This document shows positions 39,012-48,092 of a stretch of 64,000 bases of DNA, piece after piece. The DNA is from Chrysophaeum taylorii (taxonomy: Eukaryota; Sar; Pelagophyceae; Pelagomonadales; Pelagomonadaceae). The notes beneath the pieces are model-generated. The model saw only the letters and a program-made list of their open reading frames with translations, ran no database searches and had not been told where the DNA came from. Numbering within the stretch: the first letter of the stretch is position 1; each line of letters begins with the position of its first letter. The translations under genes were made by a program, and so were the position numbers. The stretch spans positions 62,001 to 126,000 of the forward strand of contig JAQMWT010000524.1 of assembly GCA_029834535.1 (NCBI GenBank), written 5' to 3'.

Positions 39012-42000
39012 TCATCTCGCTGTCGTGTTAAATGAAATAAAAGAAGGGTAGTAAAGTATCAAAGTTTGCGCGAAGAAAGAGGTGCCGGCGTGGAGCTTGC
39101 GGGCGTCAGGAAGGTGGTCCGGGTCTTCTTGGCGCGTGGAAAGGTAGAAGGAAGCTTCCCGCTGGCGGCGGTAGTTCTGATAACCCGGGAGATCGAGGTA
39201 GACTTGGTCGTTGTCGTGGTCGTAAATCGTAAGATCGGCGCCGGCGTCGAGCTTCTCGTCGTCGAAGATTTCGATCACTGGGTCCGGAAGGCCAATAATT
39301 AACTTTTCTTCGATGAATTTTTGCCTGCTGATTTGTATCTGGACGTCGTGGGGCGTGTCGTCGATGAGCATCGCGATGAGAAACTTGACGAAGAAGAGGG
39401 CGTGGCAGTAGGCGACGAAGACGGCGAAGCGGTCGACGTTGGAGTGGTTGACCAAAAAGTCGCCGGTGTAGGTGATGAGGAGGGCGTTGATGAGGACGGC
39501 GAGATATGTCATGAGTTCGATGATGGCGTTCCAGGTGCCGATGTCCTCGGCTCCGGTGGGCCAGGGTCGACGAGAGCGCTGAGCGATGTTCCAGCCGTCG
39601 ACCCTGATCTCGACGTAGGAGTTGACCAAGGCCATGAGGGGTGCTAGGGGAAAGGCGGCGACGAAGAGGACCGCGTAGCCGAAGATTGTGACGAGCTCGG
39701 CGTAGTCCTGGAAGGGTCCGAGCATGATGTGGTATTCGTCGAGCCGGACTTGCTCTTCGGCCGGAGTGATCGCGCGCTCCGAACCGGCGTTCCTTCCGCC
39801 GTCTTCGTCGTTTTCCACATCCTCGTCGCCAACAACTCCGCCGTGCTGTTGCCTGTAGGTTTCGGCCATTTGGGATTCCCGCTTCTTGCGGCGCGCTCTC
39901 GACCAGAAATAGTAGGGCACGACCACCGACGTGAGGTTGGAGATGAGGACGCGCGAGATGAAGATCGACGAGAGCTGCGTTTGGAGGTCGGACATGCAGT
40001 TCTCGTCGACGCAGTCGAAGAGGCGGGGGTTGCGGCTCGAGAGGGCTGCCCCGGGGACCTGGGCTTGGATGCGCTTGATGAAGGCCGTGTAGACGAAGGA
40101 TGCGTAGGCGTTGACGAACGTGAAGATGAAGGTCTTGCCGATCAACGCGTCTTCGTATTGCGTTTCCGAGCGGTGACCCTCGCGGTCGTTCAGATATTCA
40201 GCAACCGAGCTGTAGAAGTACTCCATGACCATGATCTGCGCCGTGTTGGCGACGCCGATGATCGTGCCGCGGAGCTGGACGGAGGGTATCTTTGAATTTA
40301 TGAAGTGCGACGGATCGAGCTTGTCGTCGATGCGCCGGAGCGTCACGTTGAGGAGGAATATCGAGTAGACCACCGCACAGACCGCAAGAATGCACGTGGA
40401 TATGGTGACGGTAGACTGGAGCTGGCGGCGCGCGGCGACGTCGGGCGGAAAGTACGCGTACTCCTCGCCGTGAACGGGCGAGTGGATCACGACGGTCGCC
40501 TCGTCTTCGGCGAATTCGGGTCGGTCCGTCTCCTCCTCTTCGAATCCGACCATCCCCCAGAGCATCGCGTACCGCGCCTCCTTGCGCTTCCAGAATTCTA
40601 AAAAGAATGTCGCCCAGAAGCTCATAAACACGCAGAACGCGGGCACGATCTCGGCGTTCTCCTGGCGCGCCGACGTCAGCGTTCGAGCGTAGACGACGAT
40701 CCCCACGATCGACGAATACATCAAGAAGGTTGTGTAGTGGCTCAGGAACAAAAAGTAGAAGCCGATTTTTTCGCCAAAGTAGTCCTTGATCTTGTCGACG
40801 GGCTGGTCCCAGGGCCACTGCCAATACACGAGCCATCGCCTCTCGAGCGTCCTGAGCTCCGAGTAGTCGTGGAGGGGAAACGCGGCTTTCAGGACGCCGC
40901 GAGACAACAGCTTTTCCAACGGCAATCCGGCTCCGTTGTCGTTGGTCGGCCACGCCAGAATCGACATGATGAGCTTGATGCGATCCACGCCGCGAAAAAT
41001 CGACGACCCCGCGTACTTGTGGTACAGCGGTTCGAGTTCGGCCGATTGGTCGAACTTTCCGTACGCGTGCTCGTAATACTGGTACGGACACTGCTCCTCG
41101 GTGTCCTGAATTGCCGTGCGCTGGTTCACCCCCCGGTACGTCCAGTCGTTCCGCCGGGGATAAACAACGTACTCCCCGGGCTCGTGTGGATCTTCGACAC
41201 CCTCCTGAATCCGACGCCGCACCTCCGACTCGCTCAGCTTGAGTTTCATGTCGATCGCGTCCGCGTGCTCCTTGAGCCTCGCGGCGCTCGCCCGGATCTT
41301 TACGACGATCCGGTCGAATTTTCGGGACTTGTACTGCACCGTCTCGACCCGCGCCTGTCTGATCGACGACACGATTTTCAAGAGCGAATTCTTGCGCGAG
41401 AACTCCTCCTTCTCGTCCTTGAACACCGCCGCCGATGCTTCCCCGATCAGCTCGGTCTCGTCCTTCACGTCCATCATCAGCACAAAGTCCCAGCTCCACA
41501 GCTGCCCGAGCTCGCGCGACGTGAACGCCTCGTCCAGCTTTAACTTGTAGCTCTTCTCGTGCTCCATGTCCTCCCTCGCCATCACCAGGAGGAGGTGGAG
41601 GATGTACCCCATCGCCACCACGACGATCATCTGGACCACCAGCTCGGTCAAAGCCTGGAAGAGCGACACGCGGTACGGTCCCTGAGACGGCGCGGCGGTG
41701 GGCGCCGGGGCGGGCGCGGCGGTGGGCGCCGGGGCGGGCGCGCCGGTGGGCGCCGGGGCGGGCGCGCCGGTGGGCGCCGGGGCGGGCGCGCCGGTGGGCG
41801 CCGGGGCGGGCGCGCCGGTGGGCGCCGGGGCGGGCGCGCCGGTGGGCGCCGGGGCGGGCGCGGCCGTTGACGACGGCGAGGTGGTGGTGATGCCGTCCAG
41901 CGCATCATCCAGTCGTCGCACGTGGTCACCCCCCCAAAAAATCGGCGCGCCGCCGACGACCACCTCGACGGCCGCCATCACGGCGACGGCGCCCACCAGC

Positions 42001-42056
42001 GCGACCACCGCACTCTCCACAAGGCGCTGGCGGCGGTAGTACCGCCGCTGCCTCAT
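39012..42056 (-). CDS. anoctamin/TMEM16-like membrane protein
   Basis: 1014 aa from ATG 42056. A hydrophobic segment (about 15-35) and an Ala-Pro-Thr repeat (GAPAPAPT, about eight copies, 65-125) precede another membrane helix. A cytosolic region follows, and then about eight to ten helices of the anoctamin fold. Landmarks are FYFLFLSHYTTFLMYSSIVG, FLEFWKRKEARYAMLWGM (a TMEM16 hallmark), NAYASFVYTAFIKR, and FQDYAELVTIFGYAVLF with PLAPLMALVNSYVEIR. Glu, Asn and Asp residues suited to Ca2+ binding lie in the last helices. The family comprises Ca2+-activated chloride channels and lipid scramblases; which one cannot be told. The N-terminal membrane segment plus APT repeat is an addition not typical of animal TMEM16. 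Confidence 0.85.
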   Translation of the reverse strand: MRQRRYYRRQRLVESAVVALVGAVAVMAAVEVVVGGAPIFWGGDHVRRLDDALDGITTTSPSSTAAPAPAPTGAPAPAPTGAPAPAPTGAPAPAPTGAPAPAPTGAPAPAPTAAPAPAPTAAPSQGPYRVSLFQALTELVVQMIVVVAMGYILHLLLVMAREDMEHEKSYKLKLDEAFTSRELGQLWSWDFVLMMDVKDETELIGEASAAVFKDEKEEFSRKNSLLKIVSSIRQARVETVQYKSRKFDRIVVKIRASAARLKEHADAIDMKLKLSESEVRRRIQEGVEDPHEPGEYVVYPRRNDWTYRGVNQRTAIQDTEEQCPYQYYEHAYGKFDQSAELEPLYHKYAGSSIFRGVDRIKLIMSILAWPTNDNGAGLPLEKLLSRGVLKAAFPLHDYSELRTLERRWLVYWQWPWDQPVDKIKDYFGEKIGFYFLFLSHYTTFLMYSSIVGIVVYARTLTSARQENAEIVPAFCVFMSFWATFFLEFWKRKEARYAMLWGMVGFEEEETDRPEFAEDEATVVIHSPVHGEEYAYFPPDVAARRQLQSTVTISTCILAVCAVVYSIFLLNVTLRRIDDKLDPSHFINSKIPSVQLRGTIIGVANTAQIMVMEYFYSSVAEYLNDREGHRSETQYEDALIGKTFIFTFVNAYASFVYTAFIKRIQAQVPGAALSSRNPRLFDCVDENCMSDLQTQLSSIFISRVLISNLTSVVVPYYFWSRARRKKRESQMAETYRQQHGGVVGDEDVENDEDGGRNAGSERAITPAEEQVRLDEYHIMLGPFQDYAELVTIFGYAVLFVAAFPLAPLMALVNSYVEIRVDGWNIAQRSRRPWPTGAEDIGTWNAIIELMTYLAVLINALLITYTGDFLVNHSNVDRFAVFVAYCHALFFVKFLIAMLIDDTPHDVQIQISRQKFIEEKLIIGLPDPVIEIFDDEKLDAGADLTIYDHDNDQVYLDLPGYQNYRRQREASFYLSTRQEDPDHLPDARKLHAGTSFFAQTLILYYPSFISFNTTAR
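41690..41865. repeat. coding minisatellite, GAPAPAPT units
   Basis: 24-bp GC-only units (GGCGCGCCGGTGGGCGCCGGGGCG type) repeated about seven times, most of them identical. They code the GAPAPAPT repeat of the TMEM16-like protein. Confidence 0.95.
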
Positions 42057-42171
42057 GGTGGTAGTTAGTTGTTGTGTAAAAAAGGAAAGCAAATAAATAT
42101 TCTGCTTCGAGGGGGTTTTTATTTTATAGGGGGGGTTGATACGAAGGGGGGCTTTCAATCTTTTCTTTCAA

Positions 42172-42178
42172 GTCTTTT

Positions 42179-42230
<52 letters not shown>

Positions 42231-42256
42231 TCATTCTTTCTTTCTTTCTTTCTTTG
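42172..42256. repeat. (TTTC)n microsatellite
   Basis: About 20 tetranucleotide units with one interruption, in the 3' flank of the CRAL-TRIO gene and the 5' flank of the TMEM16-like gene. Confidence 0.97.
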
Positions 42257-42260
42257 GGGC

Positions 42261-43607
42261 TCACGATAAGAGGGAGGCGAAAGCGAGGGCGTCGTCGGGG
42301 GACTCGAGCTCGAGGGTAACGGTCCTGTCGTCCGTCCCGACGACGGCAAAGTTCGACGGCAGCCGCGCGGCCTTGTCCCGGATCTCGGCCTCCCGTCGTG
42401 ACGACGGCGGCGGCGGCGCCAGGGTCTTGTCATCATCATTATCATCATCATCATCATCATCGAAGACGACGGTTCTTCTTCTTCTGCTTGTTCTTCTTCC
42501 TTCCGACGAGGACGTCGTGGTAGATGAGCCCTGGGCGACAAAAATATCCTCCGAGGAACCGAGGCGCCGCCGCCGCTGAGGAAGTCTCCCGAAGAAGCGA
42601 CGCGCAGACAGAGAAACCATCCCGTCGCCGCAGGTGAGGTACCGGAGCGACCGGCCGCGGCGGCCGTGCTCGTAGACCACGATCTTCCCGCCGGCGTCCA
42701 GGTGCTCTAACAAGACCTGGCCCTTGGGGGACAGCACGGCGGTCGTGTCCGAGGCAGGACTCAAAAGCGCCTCGTCTTCGTCGTCTCGATTCGGGTCGTC
42801 CAGGTCGTCGCAGACGGCGTCGCCGCCCAGGGCCCTCGGGAGGTGGTCCTTCTGCACGAAGGTTTCCAAAGACACGGGCGCCGCGTGGATGTGGACCTTG
42901 GTCTGCGTGTGGGTTGGAAGGAGGGGTTTGACGTAGCCCCAAAAATTTCGGAACCAGGGCGAGGCGTTGATGAGATGGGTCGTGTCCTGGAGCCAGGGGT
43001 AGTACTTTTGGACGAGGGGAACGAGGCGCTTGACCATCCCGAAGCCGCACGGCAGCAAGGCGTGGGACCAGGTGAGGCCGGCGAGGTCGAATACGGTACA
43101 GAGTCTCGCGATTTCACCCCAGCCTCTGACCCCTCGCCACTTTTCGCGCTCCTTCGAGAGGCTGATGTTTTCGAGCTGCATCGACTTCCACTCGAGGCAG
43201 TGGAGTTGCCACCTCAAGTAGCGATCCGGCGCGAGGTCGCGCAGGCTGTCGGCTGGATAAACTCCGTACCTTTCGACGCACAGCGCGTTGCCCTTCACGT
43301 CGAAGAGCGAGGGCGAGCACGGCAGCACCCGCACTCTTTCGAGCAGAATGTCGCCATAAGGCCACTCGCGGGGTTCTCGGGTCTCCACGACTTGCCGAAT
43401 CGCGTCGATCTCGTTCTCCCTGCGCCAGGCGACGTACTTCCGGATGCTCGCCAGCGCCTTGTCGGCGCTCTTGTGGTGCCGAAAGAATCGCAACAGCCGT
43501 CGGTCCCCGTAGGCGTCGGGGAACCTCGGGGATATTCCGCCTGGGACCTCCGCCCTCGCGACCTCGAGAAAGGCGGTTTCCTCGGCGCACCATCGTTCTT
43601 TTTTCAT
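42261..43607 (-). CDS. CRAL-TRIO (Sec14-like) lipid-binding protein
   Basis: 448 aa from the ATG at 43607. The N-terminal helical part has DRRLLRFFRHHKSADKAL and YVAWRRENEID, the CRAL-TRIO-N pattern. The lipid pocket region (about 115-265) includes CTVFDLAGLTWSHAL, YYPWLQDTTHLINASPWFRN and FWGYVKPLLPTHTQTKVHI, close to the Sec14 hallmark YPE...NAP..F...W..VKP.L...T..KI. The C-terminal 180 residues are low-complexity and basic/acidic (Asp run coded by a CAT repeat), ending in a hydrophilic domain. Sec14-type proteins move phosphatidylinositol or other hydrophobic ligands between membranes. The ligand is unknown. It is divergent to the AGC kinase gene, about 100 bp from its likely start. Confidence 0.85.
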   Translation of the reverse strand: MKKERWCAEETAFLEVARAEVPGGISPRFPDAYGDRRLLRFFRHHKSADKALASIRKYVAWRRENEIDAIRQVVETREPREWPYGDILLERVRVLPCSPSLFDVKGNALCVERYGVYPADSLRDLAPDRYLRWQLHCLEWKSMQLENISLSKEREKWRGVRGWGEIARLCTVFDLAGLTWSHALLPCGFGMVKRLVPLVQKYYPWLQDTTHLINASPWFRNFWGYVKPLLPTHTQTKVHIHAAPVSLETFVQKDHLPRALGGDAVCDDLDDPNRDDEDEALLSPASDTTAVLSPKGQVLLEHLDAGGKIVVYEHGRRGRSLRYLTCGDGMVSLSARRFFGRLPQRRRRLGSSEDIFVAQGSSTTTSSSEGRRTSRRRRTVVFDDDDDDDNDDDKTLAPPPPSSRREAEIRDKAARLPSNFAVVGTDDRTVTLELESPDDALAFASLLS

Positions 43608-43707
43608 TCTAATATCCGTTGGAATTAATAAATGAAACCGCCGACCGTTAGGAGTGATGAAAAGAGTACCCAATTTTTTCATCAACACTAATAAAAAAAA
43701 CATATTG

Positions 43708-44970
43708 ATGACTGCCGCTTCTGAAGAAGAATGTCTCGCACGCGTTCCGCGCCCCCAGCGCATCCCGCGGCAGCCGCGGGCGATGAGCGAGCAGAAGACC
43801 CGCCCTCGCGACTTCGAGCCCGTGCGGATGCTGGGAAAGGGGGCTTTCGGGGCCGTCCTCCTGGTTCGAAAAAAGAATAGCGCCAAGCTCTACGCGCTCA
43901 AGGTCATGAAGAAACGGTCCCTCGTGGACCGGAACTGCGTCAACGTCGCGAGGGTCGAAAGGGAAGTCCTGGCTGTGGTTCGCCATCCATTTCTGGTGTC
44001 GCTGTATTACGCTTTCCAGTCGAAATCTCGCCTCTATCTGGTCACGGAATTTTGCCGAGGCGGAGCTCTAGACGCCGCAACCCTCGAGAAAACCAGAATC
44101 CCGACCTGTGCGGCGCAACTCGCGCTCGCCATCGAGCACCTGCACGCCCGGGGCGTGATCCACAGGGACATAAAGGCAGCAAACGTTTTGTTCGACGCTC
44201 GAGGAGACGCTCGCTTAGCGGACTTTGGCCTCGCTGCCTACTGCGACGACGCGAGCGCCCGCAAGTCCTTCACGGGCACCCTCGAATACATGGCACCCGA
44301 AATTTTCCGCAAGGACACGCACTACACGGCCGCGGTCGACTGGTGGTCTCTCGGTTGCTTGCTCTACGAGATGTTGTCGGGCGGCCGCACCCCTTTCCGC
44401 GCGGCGCGCCCCCGGGACCTCTTCCACAACATCCTCTTCGCGACGCCTGCGTACGAGGGCTTGAAGGAAGAGGAGGTCTCCTGCGTTTCGGCCCTCTTGC
44501 AAAAGGAGCCCTCTCTCCGCGCCAACGCCCGCGCCCTCCGGGCCTCGGTCTATCTCGGAGACGAGATCGCCCGACTCGAACGGGACCTCGTCCTCTGGCA
44601 CCCGCCCACCCCACCCGTCGACGACTGCAACGCCACGCCCACCGACGGCTGCGAGTCCTACCTCGACTCGGAGCGCGACAGCAACCCCTGCGTCAGGCCC
44701 GACGCCTTCAAGGGCTTTGCCTATTGCATCGACGACGACGACGACGAATACGAAAACCACCACGACCACCACCACCACCACCGATTTTCGTCTTCACACC
44801 ACAAAGACCGCCACCACCACACTGCCCGCGTCACGCCCAAGAACGCGAGGCGCAGGAGCTCGTTGGGCGGCCGTCGCCGCCGCGTCTCCATCAATTTCCC
44901 CTTCTTCCGCACCTCTTCCACCGCAAACTTTGCCTCCTCCAACTCGGGGGACGACAGCTCATCACCGTAG
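43708..44970 (+). CDS. AGC-type serine/threonine protein kinase
   Basis: 420 aa from the ATG at 43708; a Met at 43654 and one at 43783 (just before TRPRDFEPVRML) are alternatives. The kinase domain covers about 35-300: GKGAFGAVLLV glycine loop, ALKVMKK lysine, VIHRDIKAANVLF catalytic loop, ADFGLAAY magnesium loop, TGTLEYMAPE activation-segment end (Leu where AGC kinases have Pro), and DWWSLGCLLYEM. After the domain, DAFKGFAYCIDD resembles an AGC C-tail hydrophobic motif. Poly-Asp, His-rich and basic stretches end the protein. AGC kinases are usually activated by PDK1-type phosphorylation of the activation loop and hydrophobic motif. Substrate unknown. Confidence 0.88.
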   Translation: MTAASEEECLARVPRPQRIPRQPRAMSEQKTRPRDFEPVRMLGKGAFGAVLLVRKKNSAKLYALKVMKKRSLVDRNCVNVARVEREVLAVVRHPFLVSLYYAFQSKSRLYLVTEFCRGGALDAATLEKTRIPTCAAQLALAIEHLHARGVIHRDIKAANVLFDARGDARLADFGLAAYCDDASARKSFTGTLEYMAPEIFRKDTHYTAAVDWWSLGCLLYEMLSGGRTPFRAARPRDLFHNILFATPAYEGLKEEEVSCVSALLQKEPSLRANARALRASVYLGDEIARLERDLVLWHPPTPPVDDCNATPTDGCESYLDSERDSNPCVRPDAFKGFAYCIDDDDDEYENHHDHHHHHRFSSSHHKDRHHHTARVTPKNARRRSSLGGRRRRVSINFPFFRTSSTANFASSNSGDDSSSP

Positions 44971-45003
44971 TGCGGAGTGCACCGCAGTTTTTGTTGTCAC
45001 TTT

Positions 45004-47118
45004 TTAATACCACAGCCCCCGCTCAAAAACCCGGTCGTAGGTCGCGGAGTCGTAGTCCTTCACCGCGATGGAGCATAGCCGACTCTTTCGGCGGCTTGGT
45101 TCTTGAAGCAAAGCCGGTGCCGCGTCGGGTCGTCTATTCTCCCGATTCGTGGCGTTGTCGCCGGGAGGCCCAACAATTTCGCCATCCACGCGCAGCCTCA
45201 CCCGTCTCCCGCCGACGCGCAGCTCTCGCTTCTTCTTCTTCTTCTTCTTCTTATTCTTGACGTCAATGTCTTTGAAGACGACCGGCTCACCGACGTCCGC
45301 GAGCGCCCTCCGAACCTCGGATTGCGCCGAATCCTCAAGAGTGGTGTCCTGTCGAGCGGGGGGCATCGATTCGATGCACTTCAGAGAAGCTTCCTCGACG
45401 ACGACGGGTTGCGGCGGCGCGTCCTCCCCGGGTTGTGGCTCATCATCCTCGTTCATTCTTGTCAGCGATGGCAGCATGCCCTCACCGGGTTGTGGCTCAT
45501 CATCCTCGTTCATTCTCGTTGTTGGTTGTGGCTCAGCATCCTCGTTCATTCTTGTCAGTGATGGCAGCACGTCCTCAACGGGTTGTGGCCCATCATCCTC
45601 GTTCATTCTCGTCGGTGATGGCAGCACGTCCTCAACGGGTTGTGGCCCATCATCGTTGTTCATTCTTGTCAGTGATGGCAGCACGTCCCCTCCAGGTTGT
45701 GGCCCATCATCGTTGTTGATTCTCGCAAGAATCGACGGTTCCCCAAGCTGTGGCCCATCATCATTGTTAATTCTCGCAAGAGGTGACGGTTCCCCAAGTT
45801 GTGGCTCATCATCATCATCGTTGATTCTCGTGAGCGGTGACGGTTCCCCGGGTTGTGGCTCATCATCACTGTTGATTCTCATCAGTGGCCGCGGCACGTC
45901 CTCACCAAATTGTGGCTCATCATCATCGTTCATTCTCGCAAGAGGTGGCGGTTCTCCGGGTTGTGGCTCATCATCATTGTTGATTCTCGTCAGTGGTGGC
46001 AGCACGTCCTCAACAAGTTGTGGCTCATCATCATTGATTCTCATCAGTGGGGAGTCCTCTGCCACATTTCTGATCGGCGCGGGCTCGTAATCATCGTAGA
46101 CGCTCGCAGCGTCGGCGATGGAGACCCCCGGCGGCTCATCGATTCTCGTCTTATCGTCGTCGTCGATTCTCGTCTTATCGTCGTCGTCGAACTCAAATTG
46201 ATTCTTCGCGGCTTCCCGCGTCGCGTCGTCGCGAACAACAGCACCAAAGTCCCGCGAATCGGCGAGAATCTCCTGTTCTAAGCTGTCGGCGCGAGTCGCG
46301 ATGTCGTCGTCTCTGCTCGCCGAAGGGTCGGCTTGGGTCTCGACATCGTCGTCGTCCGCGTCTTGGGCAGCGGCGACTGCCGCCGCGAGCTGCTCGAGGC
46401 GCAAGAAACGACAAGAGCAGTCGTCTCCGACGCACTTCCAGAGCGGACAGTTGCCCGAGAGGAAGAGGGTTACCGTTCCGAAAGTGTTGCCAAGGAGGAC
46501 GCGCGCCCCGACGAAGGAGAGGCGGTCGCCCGACGCGGGCTTGGCGGTGTTTGTGGCCGCGTCGCGCCGGAACTTGACGCTTACGACGATCGGCGCGCGT
46601 CTCTCCTCGACCACTTCCCAGCCGTCGGCCTCCCAGTCGACCGCCGTCGTCGCGCCCGCGGCCGGGCAGGCCGAGACGCGGCTCGTGCTCCAGAGTGCGG
46701 CGAGGGGCGTCGTGGCCTCGCGCAGCGCGGCGCCCGCGTCGGCGACGTCCGAGGACTCGGAGACCCGGCGCTCCTTCTTTGGAGCTTCGTCGTCGTCGTC
46801 GGGGACCGGTCGACGCGGGCACTTGTCCTCCTCGTGGCGGCGCAAGGCTCGCGAGTCGCCGTAGGCAGCGCCGCAGCCCCAGACGCAGCTGGTCGCGCGC
46901 CGGTCGCAGGCGCCGCAAACCCAGACTCGACGCGACCCCTTGAGGCGCTGGCGCTTGGTCTGCGCGTTGAGCGCGGGCCGCATCCCCGCCTTGCACTTGC
47001 TACACGCCGGACCGTCTCCCTTTTCCTTTTTTTGCGGGGGCATCTCCTCCTCGTCGCTCCCGAGGAGTCGCTCGGACAAAAAGTCGACGTCGTCGGGAAA
47101 GTGGTTGTCGAGCAACAT
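45004..47118 (-). CDS. Cys-rich N-terminus protein with acidic 15-20-residue repeats
   Basis: 704 aa from ATG 47118. The N-terminal 120 residues have paired cysteines (CSKC, CGAC, CVWGCG, then H...C), suggesting one or two zinc fingers. A middle region (about 190-260) contains SVKFRRD, LLGNTFGTVTLFLSG and KCVGDDCSCRF. The following 300 residues are a run of about 13 imperfect units of the pattern L-x-R-I/M-N-x-D-D-x-P-Q-x-G-E (for example LTRINNDDEPQPGE), which at DNA level is a minisatellite. A Lys run and a basic C-terminus end the protein. The domain order suggests a nuclear or nucleic-acid-linked protein, but I recognise no family. Divergent to the metallophosphatase gene with 56 bp between ATGs. 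Confidence 0.72.
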   Translation of the reverse strand: MLLDNHFPDDVDFLSERLLGSDEEEMPPQKKEKGDGPACSKCKAGMRPALNAQTKRQRLKGSRRVWVCGACDRRATSCVWGCGAAYGDSRALRRHEEDKCPRRPVPDDDDEAPKKERRVSESSDVADAGAALREATTPLAALWSTSRVSACPAAGATTAVDWEADGWEVVEERRAPIVVSVKFRRDAATNTAKPASGDRLSFVGARVLLGNTFGTVTLFLSGNCPLWKCVGDDCSCRFLRLEQLAAAVAAAQDADDDDVETQADPSASRDDDIATRADSLEQEILADSRDFGAVVRDDATREAAKNQFEFDDDDKTRIDDDDKTRIDEPPGVSIADAASVYDDYEPAPIRNVAEDSPLMRINDDEPQLVEDVLPPLTRINNDDEPQPGEPPPLARMNDDDEPQFGEDVPRPLMRINSDDEPQPGEPSPLTRINDDDDEPQLGEPSPLARINNDDGPQLGEPSILARINNDDGPQPGGDVLPSLTRMNNDDGPQPVEDVLPSPTRMNEDDGPQPVEDVLPSLTRMNEDAEPQPTTRMNEDDEPQPGEGMLPSLTRMNEDDEPQPGEDAPPQPVVVEEASLKCIESMPPARQDTTLEDSAQSEVRRALADVGEPVVFKDIDVKNKKKKKKKKRELRVGGRRVRLRVDGEIVGPPGDNATNRENRRPDAAPALLQEPSRRKSRLCSIAVKDYDSATYDRVFERGLWY
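45420..46060. repeat. coding minisatellite in the acidic-repeat protein
   Basis: About 13 imperfect units of 42-63 bp, each containing a GGTTGTGGCTCATCATC-like core on the plus strand. Several units are nearly identical, so copy number is probably unstable. Confidence 0.92.
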
Positions 47119-47174
47119 ACACACACGAGTCCGTAGAAGAAGAAGAAGGAGAAGGGTTTAGTAGTAGCGAGCGG

Positions 47175-48092
47175 ATGATGCGCGTAATAGTGCTTCTCGC
47201 GCAGCACGTCGGCGGCGTGCGCGTGGGGTCCGTCGCGCGGTTTTCGAGAATCGTCGCCGTCGGGGACGTCCACGGTGACCTCCGGGCACTCCGCGCTTGC
47301 CTCCGAGTCGCGGGGGTCGTCGATCGCGATGGGGGCTGGGCGACGGACCACGCCCTCGTCGTGAGCACGGGGGACGTCCTCGACGGCGGCGGCGAGGACT
47401 GGAAGTGCCTCAAGTACCTGCGTTCCCTCCAGGAAACCGCGCGGCGTCAGGGCGGGGATGTCGTCTTGACGCTCGGAAACCACGAGTGCCTCAACTTGCA
47501 GGGAAACTTGGCATCGGTCGCGCCGCAAGGGTTTCTAGACGTCGAATCCGACGTCGGCTCGCGCCGCGCCGCCTTTCTGCCCGGCGGCCCCGGGGCCCTC
47601 TTGCTCAACGACCTCTGTGCGGGCTCCCCGGTGGCTCGCATCGTCGGGGATACGCTTTTCTGCCACGGCGGCGTCCACGTCGATTTCCTCGACAGACATC
47701 GACCAGAAGCTGCTTCCTATCGCGAGGTCCTGAGTTCTGTCAACGCCAAAGCCTGCGACTGGCTCGTCGGCCGCCGCGTCGATACTCTTGCCGACGGCAC
47801 CCCCCGAATCCTCGACTTTCGTTCCCCCGCCTGGCTCCGCCTCTACTCGAACCCCCCCAACGCCGAGCCCTCGAAACGCCACTGCGACGCCGCGCGCCAC
47901 GCTCTCCGAGCCCTCGGCTGCAATCGCATGGTCGTCGGACACACCCCCCAATTTTCCGCGGATTCGTGCTGCGGAGACCGCGTCTACCGTATCGACACGG
48001 GGGCGCACTACGGCGGTCCCAAAGAAGCCCTCGAGCTTCGGAAAGGGCTCGAGCCCCGCGTCCGCTCGGCGGCAATCCGCTCCAACCTCTGA
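47175..48092 (+). CDS. metallophosphoesterase, Shewanella-like phosphatase type
   Basis: 305 aa. The N-terminal 20 residues are mildly hydrophobic and could be a signal or targeting peptide. Metal and catalytic motifs: GDVHGD (about 34-39), GDVLDGGGED (GDxxDRG with Arg replaced by Gly), GNHEC, FCHGGV and VVGHTPQ. The metal ligands Asp, His, Asp, Asn, His, His are all present. The spacing and the split between motifs 3 and 4 fit the bacterial-like SLP phosphatases found in plants, algae and apicomplexans, which dephosphorylate proteins. The Arg of GDxxDRG normally helps bind phosphate, so its absence is notable. Divergent with the acidic-repeat gene (56 bp). Confidence 0.87.
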   Translation: MMRVIVLLAQHVGGVRVGSVARFSRIVAVGDVHGDLRALRACLRVAGVVDRDGGWATDHALVVSTGDVLDGGGEDWKCLKYLRSLQETARRQGGDVVLTLGNHECLNLQGNLASVAPQGFLDVESDVGSRRAAFLPGGPGALLLNDLCAGSPVARIVGDTLFCHGGVHVDFLDRHRPEAASYREVLSSVNAKACDWLVGRRVDTLADGTPRILDFRSPAWLRLYSNPPNAEPSKRHCDAARHALRALGCNRMVVGHTPQFSADSCCGDRVYRIDTGAHYGGPKEALELRKGLEPRVRSAAIRSNL

